This document shows positions 28,175-36,002 of a stretch of DNA of 64,000 nt, piece by piece; the stretch's first letter is position 1, and every line of letters starts with the position of its first letter. A model generated the notes under the pieces. The model made no database searches, was not told where the DNA came from, and saw nothing but the letters and a program-made list of their open reading frames with translations. Origin of the DNA: Halalkalibacter akibai JCM 9157 (GTDB taxonomy: Bacteria > Bacillota > Bacilli > Bacillales > Bacillaceae_D). Position numbers and translations under genes: made by a program. Location of the stretch: assembly GCF_000513135.1 (NCBI RefSeq), contig NZ_BAUV01000005.1, positions 1 through 64,000 on the forward strand, written 5' to 3'.

Positions 28175-30450
28175 ATGCAAAACGTTAAACTTCTTAATGG
28201 TATGTTTAAAGATTCACAAGACAAAGGAAAAGAGTACTTACTTTATCTGGATATTGATAGACTTGTTGCTCCTTGTTACGAAGCTGTGTCACGAGCTCCG
28301 AAAAGCAACGTTATGGTGGGTGGGAATCAACGGGAATTAGCGGACATTCTATTGGTCACTGGCTTTCAGCTACTGCTCAAATGTATGTTATTACAGAAGA
28401 TGAAAAGTTAAAGGAAAAGATAAACTATGCATTAGATGAACTTGCTCATATACAAAGTTTTGATGAGGAAGGATATGTGAGCGGGTTTCCTAGAACTTGT
28501 TTTGATAAAGTGTTCACGGGTGATTTTGAGGTTGAACATTTTAGTTTAGCAGGACAATGGGTGCCTTGGTATAGCATTCATAAAATTTACGCAGGGCTTA
28601 TTGACATTTACACTCTAATGAACGAAGAGAAAGCATTGACTATAGTTAAAAAATTAGCTGATTGGGCTCAAAAAGGGTTAGCGAATTTAAGTGATGAGGA
28701 GTTTGAAAAAATGCTTACTTGCGAGCATGGCGGAATGAATGAAGCCATGGCAGATCTTTACCTTATTACAGGTAATGAGGTCTACTTGAACCTAGCCATT
28801 CGTTTTTGTCATAAAGCCGTACTCGAACCATTAGCTAAAGGAGTCGACGAGCTTGAGGGGAAACATGCAAACACCCAAATTCCAAAAGTAATCGGAGCGG
28901 CAAAACTCTATAACATTACTAAAGAAGAAAAATATAAAAAAATAGCCATGTTTTTCTTTGAAGAAGTTACAAAACACCGTTCATATATCATTGGTGGCAA
29001 TAGCATTAACGAACATTTTGGCCCAGCAAACAGTGAAAAATTAGGAGTACAAACAACCGAAACATGTAATACTTACAATATGTTGAAGCTAACTGAGCTT
29101 TTATTTGACTGGTCTCATCAAGCAGACTATTTTGATTACTATGAAAAGGCTTTATACAACCATATTCTAGCTTCACAAGACCCTGAATCAGGGATGAAAA
29201 CGTATTTTGTTTCAACTCAGCCAGGGCATTTCAAAGTGTACTGTTCGCCGGACAATTCTTTTTGGTGCTGTACGGGTACTGGGATGGAAAATCCAGCCCG
29301 TTATACAAGAAACATATATTATCAGAAGAATGAAGACCTATATGTAAATCTATTTATTGCCTCCGAGATTACAATGAATCATAAGCAATTAAGAATCAAA
29401 CAAGAAACTGATTTTCCTAGGTCAAGCCAATCTACTCTTTATATAGAAGAAGGAAATGGTGAGGTGGAAATTCATATTCGTGTTCCATACTGGGTGTCAG
29501 ATTCAATGACAGTTGTCGTTAATGATAAGGAAACTTATTCAAAGATTGAAAACGGGTATGTAGCAGTAAAAAGAAGTTGGGTTGCTGGAGATAAGATCGA
29601 AGTTGAATTACCTATGGACCTCCATGCTTATACAGCTAAAGATGATCCGAAAAAAGTGGGTATTATGTATGGTCCAGTTGTTTTGGCTGGGGCACTAGGA
29701 AAAGAGAATTTTCCAGAGACCGATATTTTAGGTGACCACTTAAAGCTGAATAACCATCCTTTAATTGATGTTCCGAATTTAATTGCTGATAAGAATGACC
29801 TGAATAGCTGGATCAAGCCAGTTAAAGGATCTTCGTTAACCTTTCAAACAGCAGCGGTAGGACAACCTGGAAATGTTCAAGTAACTTTAATTCCTTTTTA
29901 CGAACTCCATCATGAGCGCTACACATTGTATTGGAATGTCATGGACCAAGAATCGTATAAGACGTTTAAAGACTTGGAGCAAGAACAACTCAAACGATTG
30001 CAAGCAATCACGGTAGATGAAGTGCAACCAAATGAACAACAGCCAGAAGTAGAGCATAACCTTAAAAAGGAAAATTCAACGTCTGATTACTTAAATATTG
30101 TTCAAAAAGGTTGGCGCGACAGCCGTGATGAAGGGTACTTCAGTTATGGAATGGCAGTTGAACCAGATCGTCAAATGTATTTACAGGTCTTTTACTTTGG
30201 TGGGGATCGAGCCTTATTTATGGACGGAAAAACCTATGAGCGTGAGTTTACTATTTTAATTGATGGAACTGAAATTGCCAGTCAGAAACTTGATGCAAAT
30301 GGGCAACACGACAGCTTGTTTGATGTCATCTATGAGGTACCAGCGGCTTTAACAGAAGGAAAAAAACAAGTAGAAGTGAAATTTGCATCTTCACCGGGGA
30401 AAATTGCCGGTGGTGTTTACGGGCTTAAAATGTTAAATGCGTTACCATAA
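28175..30450 (+). pseudogene. GH127 beta-L-arabinofuranosidase, frameshifted near the 5' end
   Basis: A GH127/DUF1680 enzyme of about 758 aa once repaired; the family hydrolyses beta-L-arabinofuranosides. The first frame, from a well-placed ATG at 28175 (GGAGGCAC box), reads EYLLYLDIDRLVAPCYEAVSRAP and then leaves homology. The family continues in the next frame as QRYGGWESTGISGHSIGHWLS. One A missing from AAAA at 28301-28304 explains it. Later landmarks are CNTYNMLKLTELLF, and CSPDNSFWCCTGTGMENPAR with the zinc/nucleophile cysteine pair. A C-terminal beta domain ends at 30450. Cytoplasmic by lack of signal peptide. The ATG at 28273 lies inside the conserved domain and is not a natural start. 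Confidence 0.87.
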
Positions 30451-30477
30451 AAGTAGTTAGCTATGTAGCGTTGTATG

Positions 30478-30517
30478 AAAAAAGATGATTCTGGCCAAGA
30501 GCCAAAATCATCTTTTT
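30478..30517. terminator. Terminator after GH127
   Basis: AAAAAAGATGATTcTGGC paired with GCCAaAATCATCTTTTT; loop of 5 nt, usable from both strands. Confidence 0.9.
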
Positions 30518-30565
30518 GCTTTATCTGAGATCTGATTTTACATAGACGGAGCCCGAGCTGGGTCA

Positions 30566-30702
30566 GTTATCTACTAATTGGGCTTGTTTATCTCCTAATG
30601 GCAATGAGTTATCCTCTAATTTTTCCTTATATCTATTAGCTCGGCTTGTTTATCTCCTAAATTACGATTATATCTACTAATCCCTTATTTATTACGAATC
30701 TC
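30566..30702. repeat. Degenerate tandem ~21-bp repeats (copy 2)
   Basis: About six units of TTATCTACTAATTNGGCTTG type, including TTTATCTCCTAATGGCAATG, ending in ATTACGAATCTCG. Same architecture and same end as copy 1 at 22396. Both arrays fill gaps just after terminators. Confidence 0.65.
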
Positions 30703-30713
30703 GTAACGCACGT

Positions 30714-31361
30714 CTACTTAACCAACGTCCAACTGATCTTCTCAGCAAGTAATTTTGAGACGTTTTCATTCAACATCCCTTCTTTCGTATGAGCAGGGGT
30801 AAAACAGCAAATTTTTCCCTTCCCATATGGATGTTTCCAGCTAGCAATTGAGTCACCATCAACTCCGGTACTCCAAAGGTCAACTTCTGTGTGATCTACA
30901 TCGCAATGAACGAAATATTGTTCATCCAATAGAGGAAATGTATGTTCACCTGTTTTTTCATTTTCATTTAGCATATAAGTGACATCTTGAAGTCCTGGTG
31001 GGTGGTAGTCAAAATGACCACGTAACATTTTGATGTAGCCACTGTCTTCTTTAAAGCTAGCCATGCCCGCATGCCAAGCTAGAACACTGCCGCCGCCTTC
31101 CACATAAGTTACAATCTCCTGATCTAACTTATCTGTAAGCCAAGTCAGAACTTGCTCGTCTCTTGGATTTAACTCATCCATTTTTGCATTAATAAATAAA
31201 TCTGGTTGTTCAGCAAGTGCTTGTGAAACATTTTCATAGCTGATGTATTGAAGTGTGATTTCATCTTTGTTTGGCAGTCTACTTAAGGCTGCTTCCAATC
31301 CAGCTTTTGCTTCCTCGCCATCATGCCAGTAGTCTCCTAGTAATGCTACGATTTTTGCCAA
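30714..31361 (-). CDS. ThuA-like protein
   Basis: A protein of 215 aa of the ThuA (trehalose utilisation) family, which has a class I glutamine-amidotransferase-like fold. Visible parts are KIVALLGDYWHDGEEAK at the N-terminus, GGGSVLAWHAGMASF at the nucleophile-elbow position (no Cys there) and YGKGKICCFTPAHTKEGM near the end. Family members are linked to sugar or disaccharide metabolism but have no firm reaction. It lies 12 bp downstream of the SDR gene on the same strand, probably the same operon. Confidence 0.82.
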   Translation of the reverse strand: MAKIVALLGDYWHDGEEAKAGLEAALSRLPNKDEITLQYISYENVSQALAEQPDLFINAKMDELNPRDEQVLTWLTDKLDQEIVTYVEGGGSVLAWHAGMASFKEDSGYIKMLRGHFDYHPPGLQDVTYMLNENEKTGEHTFPLLDEQYFVHCDVDHTEVDLWSTGVDGDSIASWKHPYGKGKICCFTPAHTKEGMLNENVSKLLAEKISWTLVK

Positions 31362-31373
31362 GTGAATCTCTCC

Positions 31374-32087
31374 TTACCAGTTGATTTTATTGCCTTGATA
31401 GTCAATGTACATGTGTTCATTTATTGCCGGAGCTTTTAAAATTTCGTTCATGATCCCTGCTGCTGATTCACTCGCTTCGATGGTCGCTTCATGATTAAAG
31501 TCACCCATAATGTACGTTTTGACATAACCCGGGTGGAAAGCTAGTACTTTGATGCCATGTTCTGATAATTGATTTTGTAAGATTGTTAACTGCATATTTA
31601 AAGCTGATTTAGACATACAGTAGCCGTATTCCTTTACTCGCCAAGAATCAGCTAAACTGGCTGCTTCAGAAGAGATGTTGGCAAGGATTTTACTTGTTCC
31701 TTTCATTAGTAAAGGGACAACCGATTTAGATACACGTAAGGGGCCTAAAGCATTGACATTATAATGATTCATCATATCTTCATAGTTGAATTCACCGAAA
31801 ATATCTGTGGAGCGATCAACGAAAATGGCCGCATTGTTTATTAAAATGTCTAGAGAACCAGCTTGGTCTTTAATATACTCGGCGGCTTGATCAACAGAAC
31901 TTTGGTCGGTTACGTCTAATGTCAAAATGTCTAAATCATCACCAAATTCCTTTTTTACCTCATCAAGTTCAGCCCAGTCCGACATAAAGCGTCCTGCGAA
32001 TACCTTGAATCCTGATTCAAGAAAAGCCTTTGATAGAGCTAGTCCAAGTCCTCTATCTGCACCTGTAATATAAACTGTTTTTTTCAT
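31374..32087 (-). CDS. Short-chain dehydrogenase/reductase
   Basis: A classical SDR of 237 aa. It has the nucleotide-binding TGADRGLGLALSKAF, the NNAA motif in ILINNAAIF, the catalytic Ser region ANISSEAAS and the Y-x-x-x-K pair in YGYCMSKSALNM. Substrate cannot be told from sequence. It is first gene of the SDR-thuA unit. A catabolite-response-like sequence, TGAAAACACTTACA (32113-32126), lies just upstream, with one deviation at the central CG. Confidence 0.85.
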   Translation of the reverse strand: MKKTVYITGADRGLGLALSKAFLESGFKVFAGRFMSDWAELDEVKKEFGDDLDILTLDVTDQSSVDQAAEYIKDQAGSLDILINNAAIFVDRSTDIFGEFNYEDMMNHYNVNALGPLRVSKSVVPLLMKGTSKILANISSEAASLADSWRVKEYGYCMSKSALNMQLTILQNQLSEHGIKVLAFHPGYVKTYIMGDFNHEATIEASESAAGIMNEILKAPAINEHMYIDYQGNKINW

Positions 32088-32228
32088 GGATAAGCACTCC
32101 TAATTCAAATTGTGAAAACACTTACATATATGTAATGTATTCTCCAATAGAACTGGATCTCCCTTTAAGTTTACAAAAAAAATTTCTTTATTGCCACTTA
32201 TCTTTAGGCATAATAGCTAGGGTAGGCA

Positions 32229-32285
32229 AAAAAAGGCTATCCTAGAAGCTACAATTCTACTTCATAGAATAACCTTTTTAAAAAG
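32229..32285. terminator. Terminator of the amidase unit
   Basis: AAAAAGGCTATCCTAGAAG pairs, with G-U and one bulged position, to CTTCATAGAATAACCTTTTT. T-runs on both sides. Confidence 0.7.
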
Positions 32286-32290
32286 GTCTA

Positions 32291-33664
32291 TTAGTTTTTC
32301 AACGTTTGCTCCCAAGCATGACCGATTTGTAAAAGAAGTTTCTCCGAAAGATGATTTCCAATTAGTTGCATACCGGTTGGTAACCCGTTAGAACACAATC
32401 CCATCGGAACAGAAAGGCTTGGTGTTCCTGTTGCATTAGCTGGAGAGGTAAATGGCATACAACGCCTCGTTATTTCTAAATTTTGTTCAACCCAATTATC
32501 TTCATGTCTAGGTGTAGTAATTGGGATAGTAGGAGCAGCCAATATATCGACATGTTCAAATGCTTTCTTAAATGCTTTTACTAGTGTGCGGCGAGCTTGT
32601 TGTGCTCTCACATACTGTGGAGTTGTAGTAATCGCACCTGCTTGAAAGAAAATCCTAACATCTCTAGCATAATCATCTAGGTGTTCTTGTAACCAGTTGA
32701 AATGATAAGTAGCTGCTTCACCAGTTGTGATAACATAACCTGCGAAAGTGGAGAGTGTTAATTCAGGGATTGAGACCTCTGTTACTTTTGCACCTAATTG
32801 CTCGAAAGTTCTAATGGCATTATGAAATAATTTTTCGATATCAGGATCTAATCCATCAAGGAAATAACTCGGGACACCAATTTTCAATCCTTTTATGTCC
32901 TTATTTAATTGACTTCTGTAATCGGGGAGTGGTGCTTTAATACTGGCTGGATCTCTAGGGTCATATCCAGCCATATAATCAAGCATAATTGCAATGTCTG
33001 AGCAAGAGCGAGTCATTGGTCCGGCATGATCTAATGACCAAGCAAGTGGTGCGACCCCTTTTGTACTTACTAATCCATAAGTTGGTTTTAAGCCATAAAT
33101 ACCACACATCGCAGCGGGGACACGAATGGATCCGAATGTATCTGTTCCTGTCGTGAGTGTGGCTAAGCCAGCTGCTAAAGCGGCGCCACTCCCACCGCTC
33201 GACCCACCAGGAACATAATGTAGATTCCAAGGGTTCCTTGTATGGCCATAGACAGGATTGGTATTCGTTAAGCCGCCACCGAATTCATGCATGTTCAGTT
33301 TTCCTAACATAATGCCGCCTGCGCCAAGCAACTTTTCAACAGCTGTTGCTGTTTGTTCTGGTATTTGCTCAGCTAAGATCTTAGAACCTACTGTTGTGCG
33401 AACGCCTTTCGTATCAAAATTATCTTTTATACCGATAGGAATTCCATGAAGTGGTCCTTTATAAAGCCCGTTCGCTATTTCTGCTTCTGCACTTTTAGCT
33501 TGTTGAAGGGCAATCTCGTGTAAAGGTGTAATGTAAGAATGGATAGAAGAGTCTATTTGATCAATCCGGTTCAAGATAGCTTCGGTTAATTCCACAGGAG
33601 ATAGTTGTTTAGATTCAAGTAATGGAGCAAGCTCACTAGCTGTTAAAGTGTGTAATTCAGTCAT
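32291..33664 (-). CDS. Amidase signature family hydrolase
   Basis: A protein of 457 aa of the amidase-signature family, with catalytic Lys in GIKDNFDTKG, cis-Ser in the GSSGGSGAALAAG run and nucleophile Ser in GTDTFGSIRVPA. The family covers GatA, AtzE, urea-type amidases and others. The usual GTDTGGS is GTDTFGS here. GatA is unlikely because gatC and gatB are absent. The upstream partner resembles the AtzG/DUF4089 small subunit, which favours an AtzE-like hydrolase acting on a carboxylated urea, biuret or similar amide. Its start overlaps the partner by 8 bp. Confidence 0.85.
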   Translation of the reverse strand: MTELHTLTASELAPLLESKQLSPVELTEAILNRIDQIDSSIHSYITPLHEIALQQAKSAEAEIANGLYKGPLHGIPIGIKDNFDTKGVRTTVGSKILAEQIPEQTATAVEKLLGAGGIMLGKLNMHEFGGGLTNTNPVYGHTRNPWNLHYVPGGSSGGSGAALAAGLATLTTGTDTFGSIRVPAAMCGIYGLKPTYGLVSTKGVAPLAWSLDHAGPMTRSCSDIAIMLDYMAGYDPRDPASIKAPLPDYRSQLNKDIKGLKIGVPSYFLDGLDPDIEKLFHNAIRTFEQLGAKVTEVSIPELTLSTFAGYVITTGEAATYHFNWLQEHLDDYARDVRIFFQAGAITTTPQYVRAQQARRTLVKAFKKAFEHVDILAAPTIPITTPRHEDNWVEQNLEITRRCMPFTSPANATGTPSLSVPMGLCSNGLPTGMQLIGNHLSEKLLLQIGHAWEQTLKN

Positions 33665-33848
33665 ATTGGATCAACTCCGAATCAACAATAGTTATCGGCA
33701 CTTCATCTTTTAAGTCTCTCTGAGTCCAGACGGCTGTTTGAGCTTGATAAACAGAATAAAGCACTTGTTGAATAAAAGGGATATCTGCCTCTGCAACTGG
33801 AATTGCATCTAAGTATAAATTTTTTCTAATGAAATCAGCAAAATCCAT
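33657..33848 (-). CDS. AtzG-like (DUF4089) small subunit
   Basis: A protein of 63 aa, mainly helical, ending just inside the amidase gene (overlap 33657-33664). Its size, position and residues resemble the AtzG/DUF4089 family, known as the small partner of AtzE in the 1-carboxybiuret hydrolase complex. Translational coupling suggests a fixed ratio of the two proteins. Assignment rests on faint sequence similarity plus gene order. Confidence 0.65.
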   Translation of the reverse strand: MDFADFIRKNLYLDAIPVAEADIPFIQQVLYSVYQAQTAVWTQRDLKDEVPITIVDSELIQYD

Positions 33849-34033
33849 TGATTATCATCCTCCTTACAAAAATAGGCTACTTTCACATTATGAATAAAAG
33901 AGAATAATGTGAAAAAGGAAGAGGATACGTAGGATGAACGTTCTTCTAAACATTGAGTTCAAATAATCTGAAAAATATTGAAATTTAAGATTGAAGGTTC
34001 GCGATGAATCTGATAAAATAAAACAAATGAAAA

Positions 34034-34104
34034 GGCTATGTGTAACTGGCGAAACGCGGATCACCGCGAGGGAGCACGTAGTGTCGTAGCCGTTCGCCTG
34101 GGCA
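34034..34104 (+). ncRNA. ZTP (pfl) riboswitch aptamer
   Basis: Conserved ZTP aptamer parts are present in order. P1 is CTATGTG (34036-34042) with CACGTAG (34075-34081). The internal-loop signature AACTGGCGAAA is followed by P2 CGCGG (34055-34059) with CCGCG (34064-34068), then AGGGAGCA. After a short linker comes the hallmark CGCCTGGGCA (34095-34104). The ligand is ZTP/ZMP, which accumulates when 10-formyl-tetrahydrofolate is short. Confidence 0.88.
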
Positions 34105-34142
34105 GAGGTAAGGGAAATTTCTTCCCTTACCTCTTTCTGTTT
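34105..34142 (+). terminator. Riboswitch-controlled terminator
   Basis: A perfect 12-bp stem (34105-34116 with 34122-34133) with T-rich tail, starting directly after the CCTGGGC motif of the aptamer. Ligand binding would stabilise P3 and prevent termination, turning serA on. Confidence 0.88.
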
Positions 34143-34240
34143 AAATTGAAGGAGGAGGATATGTTTCAACCTTTAATAAACTGAACAGATAATCAAAGCA
34201 GATGGTCAAATACGAAAAGAGAGAGAATGGAGAGATAAAC

Positions 34241-35437
34241 ATGAGCGCAACAACTTTAAAAAATGAAAACACGATTAAAACATTAAATAATATAGCACAA
34301 AGTGGATTGAAGGTATTTAAAGATCATTACACTTTAGATAATGATAGTGAAAATCCAGATGCTATTTTAGTAAGAAGCTTTAATATGCATTCTTTAGAAT
34401 TCGGCGATAACCTTAAAGCTATCGCAAGAGCAGGTGCAGGAGTAAACAATATTCCAGTTGATAAATGTACTGAACAAGGAATTGTTGTTTTTAATACACC
34501 TGGTGCTAATGCGAATGCTGTAAAAGAGCTTGTTTTAACAACGCTAATGGCATCTTCTCGTAATTTATTTGCTGGTGTAGCTTGGACAAAAACGTTAGCA
34601 GCTGAAGGAGAGCAAATTCCAAAACTTGTTGAAGCAGGAAAGAAAGACTTTGTCGGAAAAGAAATTAAAGGAAAAACACTTGGAATCATTGGTTTAGGAG
34701 CAATCGGAGCTTTAGTAGCTAATGATGCACTTGATTTAGATATGGACGTTATTGGTTTTGATCCATTTATTTCTGTTGATACGGCATGGGCTTTATCTCG
34801 TAACGTACAGCGTGCCATGACAATTGAAGAGTTATTTGCTAACTCTGACTATATTACGGTCCACGTACCGTTTACACCAGATACAGGTGGAATGTTTAAT
34901 AAAGACACTTTTAGCATTATGAAAGAAGGAGTTCACATCTTGAATTTTTCACGTGGTGAACTTGTTAATGAAGAAGATATGGCTGTTGCACTTGAAAATG
35001 GAAAAGTAGGGAAATATGTTACAGACTTCCCTAATGAGAATGTGTTGAAAATGAAAAATGTTGTTCCGATTCCGCATCTAGGGGCATCAACACAAGAATC
35101 AGAGGAAAACTGCGCAATTATGGCAGCTCGTCAAGTAAAAGAGTTTCTAGAAACAGGAAACATTAGGAACTCAGTAAACTTTCCAAATGCAAGTCTTCCG
35201 TACACAGGAAAACGCCGTGTAGCAGCGTTCCACAAAAATGTTCCTAACATGGTTGGACAAATAACTTTAGCGATTTCAAGTTATAACTTGAACATTGCTG
35301 ACATGGTTAATAGAAGTCGTGGAGAATATGCTTATACGATGATCGACATTGAAAATGAAGTAAACGGTGATATTATTCCGAGCTTAATTAAACAAATTAG
35401 TGAGATTGAAGGAATGGTAGCCATCCGAGTTATTTAA
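34241..35437 (+). CDS. serA: D-3-phosphoglycerate dehydrogenase
   Basis: Catalyses the first step of serine synthesis: 3-phosphoglycerate to 3-phosphohydroxypyruvate with NAD+. It is about 398 aa with substrate-binding domain, Rossmann domain (GKTLGIIGLGAIGALVANDA), catalytic Arg/Glu/His in NFSRGELVNEED and PIPHLGASTQES, and a C-terminal ACT domain (NMVGQITLAISSYNLNIADM). The longer frame from 34202 lacks a ribosome-binding site; ATG 34241 follows GGAGAG. Control by a ZTP riboswitch makes sense because serine feeds one-carbon folate. An unrelated 7-codon frame (34161-34184) with a strong GGAGGAGG lies in the leader. Confidence 0.92.
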   Translation: MSATTLKNENTIKTLNNIAQSGLKVFKDHYTLDNDSENPDAILVRSFNMHSLEFGDNLKAIARAGAGVNNIPVDKCTEQGIVVFNTPGANANAVKELVLTTLMASSRNLFAGVAWTKTLAAEGEQIPKLVEAGKKDFVGKEIKGKTLGIIGLGAIGALVANDALDLDMDVIGFDPFISVDTAWALSRNVQRAMTIEELFANSDYITVHVPFTPDTGGMFNKDTFSIMKEGVHILNFSRGELVNEEDMAVALENGKVGKYVTDFPNENVLKMKNVVPIPHLGASTQESEENCAIMAARQVKEFLETGNIRNSVNFPNASLPYTGKRRVAAFHKNVPNMVGQITLAISSYNLNIADMVNRSRGEYAYTMIDIENEVNGDIIPSLIKQISEIEGMVAIRVI

Positions 35438-35448
35438 GCTTTAATAAT

Positions 35449-35488
35449 AAAAAGGACAGTGCTCTTAGGTGAGGGGCTGTCCTTTTTT
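35449..35488 (+). terminator. serA terminator
   Basis: AAAAGGACAG with CTGTCCTTTT, 17-nt loop, then T-run. Confidence 0.85.
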
Positions 35489-35897
35489 GTGTATTAAAAA
35501 ATCAGGCCAAAAACTCTAGAGGTTGTATGAAAATTAGTTAAGTAATAAACGGACCTAGAATTAATTAATGGGGAAGTTGTTTGTAGTGTGTCTTTTACTA
35601 AAAACGTATAGTGGGGATATATATATCAGTCTTTCCTTATTCTTTTTTATTTTGCGAAACCAGTTGCGCAAGTGATGCGCAAATAGATGAAATCCAGTTG
35701 ATTTTGTCTTCTTTTGATTAATTAGAGGAATTGAAATTCATTCTTACTCAGGTTGATTCATTCAGTTACCTAAAGTCACATAGATTTTAAATGTAACTTT
35801 ATTTATACAAGTTTTATAGTGATTATAAAGAAAAAAATTGAACCTTTATTCATTTTTTCTATTGATAAAATTGACTGACTATAGTAATTTAAAATTA

Positions 35898-35977
35898 AGA
35901 AAGCGTTTGCATATTATGGTAGAAGAAACAGTGTTCGTACGTTTTTTTTTATTTATTTGTTTGTGCAAACGTTTTTA
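35898..35977 (+). promoter_or_regulatory. Two LacI-family (CcpA cre or MalR-type) operator-like sites before the amylopullulanase
   Basis: AGAAAGCGTTTGCA (35898-35911) deviates from the cre consensus at one position, TGCAAACGTTTTTA (35964-35977) at two. Read on opposite strands both contain TGCAAACGYTTT, so they form an inverted pair about 66 bp apart flanking the leader. The rest of 35489-36002 is AT-rich with no gene seen. Confidence 0.6.
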
Positions 35978-36002
35978 CAATTTGGTAGGAGGAGATTCGA
36001 GA

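Noticed and set aside
34327-34818. 163-codon frame on the minus strand inside serA
   Set aside because: Shadow of the coding strand: no ribosome-binding site, low-complexity composition and no similarity; serA is certain.
35838-36002. Longer N-terminus of the amylopullulanase from 35838
   Set aside because: No ribosome-binding site, it crosses the operator-like sites, and a perfect signal peptide starts at 36003 behind GGAGGAG.
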